Part shown: piece after piece, positions 32,191-43,680 of the stretch
Layout: every line of letters starts with the position of its first letter
How positions within the stretch are numbered: position 1 is the first letter of the stretch
NCBI GenBank assembly: GCA_030278955.1
Contig: JAOANR010000014.1
Span: 31,075,453-31,139,452 of the forward strand
Length of the DNA: 64,000 nt
Direction: 5' to 3'
Origin: Hygrophila difformis
Lineage: Eukaryota; Streptophyta; Magnoliopsida; Lamiales; Acanthaceae
The notes under the pieces: model-generated
Database searches by the model: none
What the model was told of the DNA's origin: nothing
Seen by the model: the letters and a program-made list of their open reading frames with translations, nothing else
Position numbers and translations under genes: made by a program

Positions 32191-33720
32191 CTCAGACCAG
32201 AAACATCAGATTCAAGGGAAGCTTGAACAACAGCGCCCTCATATGGAGTAGTATCGTGAACTATCGGATGTGTTTGTGGTGGAGTGAACAACGGCACATG
32301 ATTTTCAGCTCGAGGTGGAAATTGTATCCCAGTTGACTGTTAAGTTTACAATAGAAAAGACCAAATACAATGATTAGAAATTTTTTCCAATAAAGAATAA
32401 CAAGTTCTCTAAATTGACAGACCTTTTCATGGATGTAGAGTATATCATAGAGAGATTTTAATCACCTTTAATTCATTACAGGCAGCATGGTACTGGGGGA
32501 ACCTTCCCCTGGTGCCCCTAAAGCTTCTTGCCAAGTATCTATCAACTCAAGAATCTTCTCCTTCACACCTAAAGCGGGCTGCAAAAACCAGTAGAAACAT
32601 CTATAGAGAACATCTGAATATATATAAGTACGTCAGGAAAAATGAAAGAAGCCATTTCCTTGGGTACACCACCTTTTTCTTAACAATTTTAACCATATCA
32701 TGTAAAATATCCCTTTCTGCAATCTCCTGAAATATGTGTTCCCCACAATTTTTGCTCAGAGTCTCTAACACCTGAATGAGAAAATGTTAGAAATATGTAT
32801 TTTGCTGCGTCGAATTCAAAAAGTTTGTCAATTATTAATCCATAATAAAGATGATACTATTTCATATAAACATGTGAAATTACTTAATTCAAATTGGTCC
32901 AGCCCAATCAAGCTAGACCATCTTAATTTAAGACGCCTGTCATGACATGAGCTCAACTCAAGCTCTAATTTGTCCATGAACTCAACAACTCACTATCCTG
33001 AGTCAAGGAGCTTTGCCCTCCATGAACCCTGAGATCCAATTACACAAGTGCAATTTCATTCAAGAAAGATAGGACAAGCCTATACAACTATAGCTCCAGT
33101 AGTAGAATAAGACTACAATGTAGGAGATTGTTAACACATTCGACATGCTTCCCAGTACTAAGAATGCATTTGCCTCTTAACTGTAACAACACAGTAGCTG
33201 TAATTTCAGAAAGCATCCAATGTTGTACAGATGAAACCTTATGGGAAGGAAAGCTTCAAAGTGTTTAAGATCTCAACTTCTAATTGGAAATAGAAAAGGA
33301 TGCGCAAAATAATGCATCATTTAAAGGTGCATAAATTTTCACATACATAGAAATGGGATGTGGTCACATGGGCCTAAAAAATGGACAGACGGCAAAAGAC
33401 ACTTACAAATAGCACAAGTATCTGAACTTTGGGGTTTTTATTGCCAAGCTTTTTCTTTAATGTCTTCAGTGCATCCTTTGCTTGCCTGAAATTTGAATTT
33501 CACAAGTGAATTTCCAAAATAAAAAATAAAAAGTAGAAAAAGATATATCTATAGCAGTGACCTACTAATAACACATTCGAATTTTGAAGCAAATGAATGA
33601 ATATTGAATACCCAAGGTCCATATTTATCAAGTCACATAGCTCTATGTTTACAGCCCAGTCAGGGCCAATCAACATATCACTTGTAGCCCTCTCAACAAC
33701 AGCAGCTGCATTTGCCATAT
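32191..33720 (-). pseudogene. TOM1-like (TOL) VHS-domain protein, 5' part of gene
   Basis: Five exons on the minus strand with good splice sites encode the N-terminus and VHS domain of a TOM1-like ESCRT-0 type ubiquitin receptor. They are 33720-33612 ([20 protein letters not shown]), 33485-33407 (QAKDALKTLKKKLGNKNPKV), 32771-32673 ([20 protein letters not shown]), 32578-32466 (VKEKILELIDTWQEA) and 32336-32191 (FPPRAENHVPLFTPPQTHP). Exon 4 lacks one G in a GGGG run near 32498, so the frame is lost before the FPQY-like block. The GAT domain and tail are absent. It is a truncated copy of a real plant gene with introns kept, so it was captured from genomic DNA. Confidence 0.85.
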
Positions 33721-33971
33721 CTTAGGATTTGCCACAACCGTCTCAGTTACTAAAACTGAAATCGAACCAGATCATCGATTCAGTTAAACCAGATGACCAG
33801 TTTAGTTAAAAGCACATAGAAACAAAAATGGAAGATCACGATCTATACAATCCCCTTCTAAAAGGTTATTTGCATAAGCAATTGTGCAAGCACTTCAAGA
33901 ATTAAACGTTCCATCACCTTCTAAAATTAAGGATGTTGGCTATCAGATGGTAATTTTAATCAATCAATTAC

Positions 33972-34534
33972 CTTTACAATGATTCCCTGCATGAAAAAGA
34001 AAATCTGGCACATCTGAAGACATCACTCTTGAATCACCAACAGGATTACATGGGGTGGATATTACTCTTCCCAGGGTTCATGTTTTCCCAACCTCCACAC
34101 TGCATAAAGCCACAAAGGTAACCTGGTAAGCACCAAAGAAAACATATATAAGTTTTTTGAATTTTAAGAAAACATATTAGTATTATTCTCTAGAGAACAT
34201 ATTAGAATTAAACATTACAGATGTGTTTCAAATAAGTTTCTCAACAACAGAGAGAAATCTCTGCCATTTAGGAAAATTGCATCTGCACTCCAAAAAGTTA
34301 ACATAACATAACAGAATAAAACATTAAAGTTGCTCTTCAAATGAATTTCCCAACCTGCTCCAAAAGATTGCTAGAATGAATAGGTTGAGCTTCATATACA
34401 TGTTTTCCATGCTTGTTATTATCTGAGCAATGTGCAGGCAAACCCATTGACTGGTGCAGCTTTTTAACAAAAGAAACTTCTAACTGTTCAAGATATAACC
34501 CGTGTTTCTCATCTCTCCATATCTTGCTGCTGTC
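33972..34534 (-). pseudogene. COR27-like gene fragment (two exons)
   Basis: Exon 34534-34355 lies between a TGTGCAG acceptor and a GTTGGG donor. It encodes SKIWRDEKHGLYLEQLEVSF and then VKKLHQSMG, which resembles the conserved W-DEKH--YL--LE-SFV--L block of plant cold-regulated COR27/COR28-type proteins. Exon 34122-33972 encodes FMQCGGWENMNPGKSNIHPM, similar to the following G.W.K.N block. A frame change follows (NPVGDSRVMSSDVPDF). Start and C-terminus are missing. The family is clock- and cold-linked in known plants; this copy is a fragment. Assignment rests on pattern memory of one block. Confidence 0.5.
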
Positions 34535-35400
34535 CTGCACAAAAAGTAACTCTGAGAATACTCCAAGATATGTATATATTGTCACACAATATTGCTATTG
34601 TATTGGCAAAGTTGATTTATGTGTCTTTTTTTGGAACAAGAGGAATTTTATCAAGCAAATTGCAAGAGATATATAAAACCACATTAATGCCTCCATTCTA
34701 GCTAAACTATTGTGCAGTTCTACAATAGTCCATCAATAGCAACGGATTTAGACAATTCCTTGATCAATATATTAACTGCATGCAGAAAGTGTATACAATG
34801 GTGAATAGATGTTAAAAATTTATTAACACTCAAGGTCGTCAGATCAAAGGCACACAAGTGAGCACTTAAAAACTTTAAAAAAATCAGCAATGCATTGAAA
34901 TCCATTACCAACACTCTCTGAGAAGTTCAATGCAAGTCTAAAAATCAGAAAACAAACAAGTTCAAAAGCATCGAGTATTTGACAAAACATCAATATTGTC
35001 CCTTCTTAATTCATGACACTATATGTTAAATCAAAATAACATTTCTCTGCTGCACAAGTCGAATTTCTTAAACAAAAGAATAAAATATCTTCAAAAACTC
35101 TCGTCAATTTGACAATTTACCCATCTGCAGCCTACGACCACCTCATATTCTTTTGTTACTCAATACACAGATGACAGTAAATTCAAACAAAATCCATACG
35201 AAAATGGAGTCAACACTTCACCGAAATAAACATCAAAACAACAAAATTACTTAAAACATTTCTCAATCATCTAAATAACCCTACACACCTTCTTCATCAA
35301 GCCAATCACACAAAATACTAATTAATTCTAAGCTATGAAAATTTAGAGCTAATGAATAGAGAATCACCCATTAACGTATACCGTATTCACGTGTTGCATT
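34535..35400. other. AT-rich DNA, nothing recognised
   Basis: It lies between the COR27-like fragment and the gypsy LTR G. It may contain the unseen 5' end of the Helitron-like block, but I find no clear TC-type terminus. Confidence 0.45.
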
Positions 35401-38400
35401 TGTAACACCCCGGATTTGATAACCCAGGCCGAGGTGTCACCGCCGCACCTCCTAGCAAGACACGGTTTCTCCGAGCTTGCTAAAGAGATGCAAGGCTATA
35501 GGTGTTGGAAAAAAATCTTAAAAGGAAGTCCGGAATTACTTAAAAATAATAATGTAGTATCATCCATACATGATAAAAATAAATAGTTGCAGCGGAAATT
35601 TAAATATGGGCCGACATGGCCAAAACTCGGGTCAACAAGCCCGTATGCAAGTCATGTAAAATAAATAACTAAATGTCCAAAGTAATCCCCCGATGTATGA
35701 TCATGCTCCGTACTCTGTAATGGAAAAATAAACAACAGGTTTTATCAGTATATAAAATACTGAGTAAGTTACTTCCTAACGTAACGATAAAGGGGTTTTA
35801 AAAAGATTATTTAATTAATTTAAAACTTATACTTTTACTCAAGCTTAAATTTAAATATTAAAAATTCGTAATCTTACTTGCCGCGGAAAACATGATTTAT
35901 TTATTCAAGACGAGAACACATAATTTAGAGACATAATTTAAAAGCGTAATTTAAAAGCGTAATGTAAATGCATAATTTAGAAACATGGTAAATAGGATTT
36001 AAGCATAATTAAACGCTCACACAAGTCTTTTATATTTTTATCCCGTAAACTAAGAAGAGGACACCACACAAGGGAGATCACTAACGAGGCAATCTCAATA
36101 GTCGTAACCAGATAGCCGGTGAACCGGCGGCCGCAGCCCTATCAGTATTGACTGCCGTTTTGGCGAGCCATGTATATCTACCGTCAATTTGACAGACGTG
36201 TATATCAACTGTCATTTGACAGGCCTTTCAAGCGGTTTCACTGCCACTCGGGCAGGCCGTGTATTTCCCACTGCCGATTTGGCAGGCCATGTGGACAACT
36301 GCCGTTTTGGCATAGTAAGGAGATCACTAACGAGGCAATCTCAATAATCGTAGGACCACTAACGAGGCAGTCCAAATAAAGCGCAGCGCGCGAGATCACT
36401 AACGAGGCAATCTCAGATAGTAAGGAGACCACTAACGAGGCAGTCTCAAAGATAATGATAGCATGAAGATCGGCTCAGCCTAGTGAACGGGATTTTTCAA
36501 AAGTTCGTATTTCAATGTTATCAAATGATCGATATCGCAATTTCATAGTTCGAGTTTTCTCAAGTTCGAAAAATCCTATTCGAGGCAGTTTACGCATTTC
36601 TTAATTAAAAATTCGTCTTTACACCAAAAATTCTGAAATTTTTACAGTAGTTCGAAAACACACACACGAACAACTTTCATGTTTTAAGTTTTTGGAAATA
36701 AGGTTCCGAGGTGAGTCGAATTTCGAGTTCTTTGCAAAGATAATTTCTATCTCAAAAACTGGTTTCGTCACAGGTTAGTGCAACGCCGATTAAAAATTCA
36801 TTTCAAAACCAATTGATGCGAAATTTTTACAGTAATTACAAAACACGTTAAGGAACAACTTTCATGTTTTAAGAATTTGGAAATAATGAATTTTAGATGC
36901 TCAAAGATCGACCACAACACGCTGTACACGCGCGGACTCCGAAGGGGTTTTAAAACAGTTCTGAAATTTGGCCATTTTGACATATCAAATGAACTCCAAA
37001 ATTCATGAGATTTTATACACATAATCTAGACATAATTTCCTACAACTTTTGTTCAGAAATGAAAAGTTGAATCATTCTTTAAACGGGTGAAAAATATGCA
37101 TCAAGTCGGGTCATAAAAACTGTCAGGATTCCAGATTTGGCGATTTAAATTTTGACGACTTTTTGGCATATCAAATGTGGTTCAAAAATTATGAAATTTT
37201 TCAGGGATAAACTAGACACCATCATCTACAACTTTTATGTTTTCACCCAAGATTATTTTTGACCATAAGGGATCGAAAAATGCACAACAAGTTCGACTAC
37301 GTAATCTGTCCAGTTTACCCTTAAATCACAGTCCGCTTCCGAGGGTTTTCGAGTATGCAAACGTTAACGAAAATGTGTGAAATTTTACGGATGCGATGTT
37401 TAGACAGTTAGCTACAACCTTTGTTTTTACATAAAAGTTTAGTTTTGAAGGATTCAATTAGAAAAACGCCAAGGAACTCGAACACGAAAATCTGTCAGTT
37501 TTCTTCGGTTTTGAAAACAACTCAGAAAATACCAGACGCGTTTTCGGGGGTCAAATCTTGATGAAAACTCTTGAAATTTTGACACAATATAGATTATGGT
37601 CTTAGAAACAAAGTTCATGTTTTGGACAATCCGTTTTAAACACTCGAAAGGGTCGAAATCATGAGGTTTCCGAAACTGCGCGGATTGGGGTTTTTAAGTT
37701 CCGATTTTTACGTTTTTGTTTAGATCCATTGATTTGTTCGATTTTAGTCACCCAAAATTGAAACACAAGGAACAAACTTACAGTGTTAGAGTTTAGGATC
37801 GTCACGGGGCTCTCTCGGGTTGTCTAGGATTGCGACGAGCGGGTGTCTTCCACCGATCTCCTTCTTCTTCGCCCCCGAAGTGAACTCGTAAGAAAGTTTC
37901 GATGGTTAGGTTCGAATTTACTACATTATGGACGAATAAAAAACTGTACAACACCTTACCAACGTCCAAGGGGTCTGTCTTCTCCTTCTCAAGTCCTTCT
38001 TGTTCGGATTTCGTCGTCAGAACTTCAAGAACACAAGGGATTCGGGGTTTTCGACTTTGGGAGGAGTTGGAGAGAATGTAAGGAGAAGAGGGCTGCTCTA
38101 GGGTTGTGTTTTTCGAATTTTAGGGTTAGGGAGCAGTATAAGGTCGTCCCACATATCCTTCCATAGCCCGGGATTGAGTTTCCATCGTCGGGGGTCGAAA
38201 ATATGGCAAGAAAATCGTCGGAACGCGTTGTTGCCATTTTCTGGGGAGGTCACGCGGAGTTGGCGCGCTCATAGGCTAAACACCGCGCGGCCAGCGCGCG
38301 GCCTCCGCCTGGACCTCGGTCCGGGCGGGTCGTGCGATCCGATCGGGCCTTTTCTCCTCTCTTTCGGACTTCTGTGCTCCTACGTTTTCGGGCTCGATTT

Positions 38401-38764
38401 TTCGGGTCATTCTCGGATTATAAATTCTTATCTTAAATCTATTTTGACTTAACTTGATTTCGTGTTTGAAATAAGTCCGTCGGTTTCGGATTGGTCGGCT
38501 TCTAATTCGTCGTCTTTTGGCTCCCGTGCAATAATTTATCTAATTAAATTATTTCCGACTTTACGGGTTTTTGGAATTAAAATTCTTTTCTTTCTTGAAC
38601 TTAATTCCGATTCTTCATGGAATTTCTTCGGGCTTCCTTTCCCTCTTTTATTCCATGTTGAATTTTTGAATCTATCGGCGTTTCATTTCCGAGCAATAAC
38701 TTATTGTAATAAATTATTTTCTTCTCGGAAATGAATTTTTATTTTGCTGTAAAAATCCCGGGTA
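35401..38764 (-). mobile_element. Large gypsy LTR G (solo or truncated), about 3.36 kb
   Basis: In plus orientation it starts TGTAACACCCCGGATTTGAT. It continues with the same roughly 75-bp block (CACGGTTTCTCCGAGCTT, then AAAGAGATGCAAGGCTA) as the LTRs of A, B and F. It stops at ATCCCGGGTA, about five bases short of the expected TATTACA end. No primer site or gag lies to its left, and its right is a fusion to other elements. It is about 800 bp longer than the related LTRs, partly through a hairpin-repeat array at 36074-36447. Confidence 0.8.
36074..36447. repeat. Array of two classes of mini-hairpins in LTR G
   Basis: Class 1 has five units of stem plus constant loop CACTAACGAGGCA or near it, at 36074-36096, 36320-36342, 36353-36373, 36392-36414 and 36425-36447. 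The stems are GAGAT/ATCTC, GAGAC/GTCTC and GGAC/GTCC. Class 2 has six short units, at 36153-36165, 36183-36193, 36209-36222, 36241-36255, 36271-36285 and 36300-36312, with stems such as CTGCC/GGCAG and CTGTCA/TGACAG. Where a stem base changes, the partner base has changed too. Confidence 0.85.
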
Positions 38765-38931
38765 CCCGACGAACGGAGAGGAGAAACGGTGAGCTGGAAG
38801 CCACGCCTTCGAAATAGACATCCCGGACGTTCACAAATCAGTAAGTTAACTCTTACATGGTTTTGGGAGGAATTAAAACGTTCGAAACTAAAAGATTTAA
38901 CAAGAAACTGTAAACCTGCCAACTTATGTTT
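38765..38931 (+). mobile_element. Fragment of chromovirus A-type LTR
   Basis: It matches 4739-4904 of the element A LTR with two or three differences, in plus orientation, opposite to LTR G. It is fused at its left to the end of LTR G and at its right to copia D. A reading frame happens to run across the right-hand fusion. Confidence 0.85.
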
Positions 38932-40127
38932 AGAATTAAATAAGACTTTCATTGTACCGTCTTTTCGGCGGAACTTAATTTCTTTTCCTGTTTTGGACAA
39001 AGCAGACTATGTCTGCTCGTTAGGAAATAAAAGGCTCAGTCTTTATTTTGATTCTAAATTAATTGGGAATGGTGCTTTAATATCCAATGACAATCTTTAC
39101 CAGCTAGATGTAATAAATATGAGTAACAAGTCCTTTGTTACAGAATCAAGAAGAACCAAAAGAAAGATGCCAGGAGAGAATTCCTATATATTATGGCATA
39201 AACGCCTATGTCATATCTGTGACAAGAGAATTGATAGACTTGTGAATGATGGAATTCTTGAGGCACCTGATAAAACAAACTCTAAAGTTTGTGTTGAATG
39301 CATTAAAGGAAAAATAATTAACAAGAGAAAGACACAAGCAGAGAGAGTTGATGAAGTCTTAAAGTTGATACATACAGATATTTGTGGGCCATTTCCAACA
39401 CCTGCTTGGAATGGTTATCGATATTATATCACATTCATAGATGACTTCTCTCGTTATGGCTATCTTTACTTGATGCATGAGAAATCTGAGGCGTTGGATA
39501 TGTTTAAGTCATTTAAAGTTGAAGTGGAAAATCAACTTGGAAAGACTATTAAAGCCATTAGATCAGACCGTGGTGGTGAGTACTACGGGAGAAATGATGG
39601 ATCTGGAGAACAACGCCCTGGTCCTTTTGCACTCTATTTAAGAGAATGTGGCATCGTTCCTCAATATACTATGCTGGGTTGTCCAAGTATGAACGGCGTA
39701 GCTGAAAGGCAAAATAGGACCCTTAATGATATGGTAAGAAGCATGATTTCAAAGACTACATTACCTCATTCTCTTGGGGGAGATGCTTTGAAAACTGCAG
39801 TTTATATTTTAAATCGAGTCCCTACTAAAGCTGTTAACAAAACTCCATATGAGCTATGGACAGGTAGAAAGCCTGTATTGAGGCACTTGCGAGTTTGGGG
39901 TTGTCCAGCTGAGGCTAGACCATTCAAGCCTAATGAGAAAAAGCTGGATTCAAGAACAATTAGCAGCTATTTCGTGGGATATTCTGAAAGGTCGCGTGGT
40001 TATAAATTTTATGATCCTAAGACTAGAATATTCTTTGAAACAAGTAATGCTCGATTTTTTGAGGATGTTGAGTTTGGGGGGAATATAATAATGACAATAT
40101 TTTTCCTTTCCTGGGAGATTCAAACAT
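38932..40127 (+). pseudogene. Copia D: GAG-pre-integrase and integrase
   Basis: Copia polyprotein segment without its start; gag and the protease active site are missing. It has a protease-to-integrase linker ([13 protein letters not shown]), the HHCC zinc site ([18 protein letters not shown], then CVECIKGK), the integrase Asp-Asp-Glu residues ([29 protein letters not shown]) and the copia C-terminal core ([15 protein letters not shown]). The frame ends at a stop at about 40127 after a shift. The upstream frame is fused to gypsy LTR sequence, so the first residues of that open frame are not copia. Confidence 0.88.
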
Positions 40128-40161
40128 AAATTCTTCTATTGTTGCTAAAGAAAATGATCAA

Positions 40162-41710
40162 TTGGTCATACCAGGAATTTTATTCCAACAACAGTTAATT
40201 CAAGATGAAGGTAAAAATATAGTTGATTCTTCCAGTAATCTTCAAGCTAATGTTCAAGTTGAAGTTGAAGGTGAAGTTCCTAATTCAGTATTACAAGAGG
40301 AACGTAATGAGCAAACTCAACAGCTTCAAGTTAATCAAGTGCCAGTAAGAAGATCCATGAGAGAAAAGAAAAGTGCTATCTCATCAGATTATATAGTTTT
40401 CGTGCAAGAACATGAGGATTTAATTGACTCAATAGAAGGTGATCCACTCACTTTCCAGGAAGCTATTTCAGGCACAAATTCTGAAAATTGGATTCAAGCA
40501 ATGGGTGAAGAAATTCAATCCATGAAAGACAATGGCATTTCGGACCTCGTCTCTTTACCTGAAGGAGTGAAACCAATTGGTTGCAAATGGATTTTTAAAA
40601 CCAAGAGGGATTCACAAGGTAATCTAGAAAGGTATAAAGCTCGCCTTGTTGCAAAAGGATTCACCCAAAGGGAAGGAGTCGACTATAAAGAGACTTTCTC
40701 TCCTGTTTCATCGAAAGACTCTTTTAGGACAATTATGGCACTTGTGGCACATTTCAACCTTGAATTACATCAAATGGATGTAAAAATGGCCTTTCTTAAT
40801 GGAGATTTAGAGGAGAATATATATATATGGTGCAGCCAATGGGTCTTGCTTCAACGAGTGATGATCAACTGGTGTGTAAACTTAGGAAATCTTTGATACC
40901 ATTTATGGACTCAAGCAAGCTTCTCGTCAATGGTATCAAAAATTTCATAAAATAATTATCTCACATGGTTTTGAGATAAATGTTGCTGAAGATTGTGTGT
41001 ACCATAAATTCAGTGGGAGTAAATTTATATTCTTGATACTCTATGTTGATGACATTTTGCTTGCTAGCAGTGATCTACAGCTTCTTCAGGAAACTAAAAA
41101 ATTACTTTCTCAAAGCTTTGAGATGAAAGATCTTGGAGAAGCGTCTTTTGTGCTGGGTATACAGATACATCGTGATCATGCTAAAGGGATTCTTGGACTA
41201 TCACAAAAGGGATACATTGAGAAGGTGTTACAACGTTTTGGCATGCAAAATTGTAGGCCACACGACACACCAGTATCCAAAGGGGATAAATTAAGTCTGC
41301 AACAATGTCCCCAAACAGCAATTGATTCCAAGCTTATGAAAGACACCCCTTATGCTTCGGCTGTAGGGAGCTTAATGTATGCACATGTATGTACTCGTCC
41401 TGATCTTGCTTTCATAGTTGGAATGTTGGGACGATACCAAAGTAATCCAGGGAGAGACCATTGGGTAGCAGTGAAAAGAGTTCTTAGATATTTGCAGAGA
41501 ACAAAAGATTTTTTGCTCACATACCACAAGTCGGATATGATTGAAGTTATAGGCTATTGTGATTCTGATTTTGCTGGGTGTCAAGACACCCGTAAGTCGA
41601 CATCTGGGTATGTTTACATGATGGCTGGAGGAGCAATATCTTGGAAGAGCACCAAACAATCACTTGTTGCCTCCTCAACAATGGAGGCTGTATTTATTTC
41701 ATGTAGTGTC
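40162..41710 (+). pseudogene. Copia D: reverse transcriptase and truncated RNase H
   Basis: The first frame (40162-40896) holds the linker and RT blocks GVKPIGCKWIFKTKRDSQGN, ARLVAKGFTQREG and QMDVKMAFLNGDLEE. Frame changes near 40830 and 40890 break the palm; the YGLKQASRQWY-type block is in another frame. From 40997 RT is in frame again (LILYVDDILLASSD, ILGLSQKGYIEKV), followed by RNase H (YCDSDFAGCQDTRKSTSG, ASSTME). RNase H stops at FISC (41703), where its C-terminal third is deleted and 3' untranslated sequence follows. It is close to copia C and dead. Confidence 0.88.
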
Positions 41711-42075
41711 CTTATGTTATCCAATAAATTATTTGATGTTTTCATTCACTATTTATTGGTTTGAACTCTTGTTAATTTTATTTAGTTGAACCAGTTGGAA
41801 ACACATGCTTAGATCATATTTGAAATGTGAGTTCCATGCTACACATTCACACAGAATCATTGGTTTTTAGTTGAGTGAGTGCTTGTGATTAAAGTGGGCT
41901 TAGTTGTATTGCTTGCGACAAAAGCCCCTTTCATCCTTGTACTGACAACACTAATAAACTAGATTTGTTTAGATGACTCAACTAAATGTGTACACATATA
42001 TTTGTTTTGGCAATTGTACTCAATCATTAGGTATTATATAATTAGATACAAGACTTTGTTGTCCAAGTGGGAGAT
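41711..42075 (+). other. Copia D 3' untranslated region and polypurine tract
   Basis: A non-coding AT-rich tail ends in the polypurine tract CAAGTGGGAGATT (about 42063-42075), directly before the presumed LTR start. Confidence 0.65.
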
Positions 42076-42640
42076 TGTCAGAATTTGGACTACCAAGTCT
42101 TGTACTTATTTGTTTTGGGCATGTGGACGCACATGTATTCTACAACAGATTGGGAGTACATATTGCTATAATAAAAGTGAAGGACCAAAATAATGATCTA
42201 TTTTTCTTAAGGGTCCTTGTCATCAAATATATAAGTGTGAGGACTTAAATGAATATGTGTAGAATTCCTGAGGGTTGATTGCTAATTAGTGATGGGTCAA
42301 ATTAGCAGTTAAATCCATTAAGTGCATTACGGGGTTTGGTTCCTGATTGAGGAAACGGACGAGAAGTGCCAAAACCGTCTGCAAGGTTTTTTAAAGGGGT
42401 TCCCATTTCCCATGGACAGTTCGTACCATCAATTAGAAAACTTCTACCTCTCATCCATCGTAGCATGTTCTGCAAGATGGAAACAGGCAAGCTTCCGCAT
42501 TCTTTTATCTCTTTCAATTTCTAGCTAAGGTCTGAATATGGCGAAATATTTGGCAGAAGCATTTTTCTCCTTCAGGTGTTGCCACTAATATTCAATGAAT
42601 GAATGTTTTATATATAAAGAATATGACTCGATCAAACCTT
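42076..42640 (+). mobile_element. Copia D 3' LTR, end not defined
   Basis: The LTR begins TGTCAGAATTTGGAC after the polypurine tract. No second copy exists in the window, so the right end cannot be fixed; the stated end is approximate. Confidence 0.45.
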
Positions 42641-43680
42641 ATTATGAAAAACCAAGTGGTAGAAAATCCTAGTAAATGAAACATAATTCACTGTCCTTTG
42701 TATTCAATTATGCCCATCATTTGGACTTCATCTGAGATCTTTCAAATGCAGCATTCTGTTTATAAATTTTTCGAATGTTGCAGTCAGCAATGCCTTATAG
42801 AATATTGTCCCTAAAATATGGCACTTATGGACCAAATATCTTTCACTTTCTCAATTTGGTGTAAACGATCGTTTACCAAATCAAGAGCACTTAGCGAATG
42901 TGATTCTTTAATTAGTAATTGATTTAATACTCTTTTGGGTGTAAGTTGTTTAGTGAACGAAAATTCCACATTCAATAAACCCATTTTCCAAAGCAAAGAA
43001 GAATTAGTTTTACCAAATTTTAAAATCAAGTTAATTTTTAGACATTCAATAACATTATGCACATCTTCTCCTCTTTTTAGGAGTTTCAATCAAATTTAGA
43101 TTATCAACATGTACTGGGATGATAATTAGTTCTGACCCATTTTTCCATGAAGATATATTAATAGATTGGGTCGTTTATTTAGCCTTCCTTTATTTAGGTT
43201 TCACTGAGGCGGTTAAAGTAAACCACATATGTCCAAATTGCTTTAGCACATATGGAGTTTTGTGCAACTTAATAGAATAAGCATTTTATGCCTTTGATTT
43301 ACATGTTTAAACCCCGGAGGAATTTTCATATAAATATTGTTTTCATGATAGCCATAGAAATATGTAACATCCATTAGACACATATCAAGTTTTCCATGTA
43401 CTATTGAAAAAAAACATTGGAATACAAGCCTCTCTCAGTATATAATGATTTCATCATTTTCATTTACTTTTCTCACACACACCCATCTGTGGCCGCCGGC
43501 TTGACACATTTCATGGTTTTTGGTCTTGACGTTTCATATGTTTGGTCAATGTGTCCGAAGACTCTTAGTTTGGAAAGCGAGTTTAACTAAAACTATAACG
43601 CATATTCCCATTTTGGCCATTCCTTTTTTCGCCGATATTGATCATCTGATTTTTGCATTGAATCCCCGTTTTTGTTAATA
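42641..43680. other. AT-rich DNA, nothing recognised
   Basis: A 92-codon open stretch on the minus strand (42811-43089) resembles no family I know. No repeats or RNA genes are seen. Confidence 0.5.

Larger units (their letters stand above)
26338..35400 (-). mobile_element. Helitron-like block carrying fragments of several plant genes
   Basis: On the minus strand the left end reads as a Helitron 3' terminus: a 5-bp-stem hairpin TGTGC-ATC-GCACA, then about 12 bases ending CTAG, followed by T (26338-26341 is CTAG). Upstream of that end, all in minus-strand sense, lie intron-containing fragments of five or more unrelated genes. This is what gene-capturing Helitrons look like. The 5' end (TC) is not identified; the block is limited on the right by the gypsy LTR at 35401. 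No Rep/helicase is encoded. The boundary is therefore approximate, and a non-Helitron origin of the block cannot be excluded. Confidence 0.6.

Noticed and set aside
36074..36447. CRISPR-like repeat array
   Set aside because: Repeats are irregularly spaced, have no unique spacers of constant length and lie in a plant LTR; they are mini-hairpins.
38789..38931. N-terminal extension of the copia D frame (WKPRLRNRH...) as part of the protein
   Set aside because: This part is chromovirus A-type LTR sequence that happens to be open across a junction; it is not copia coding sequence.
42811..43089. 92-codon minus-strand frame as a gene
   Set aside because: No family resemblance, AT-rich and without splice or start support; chance frame possible.
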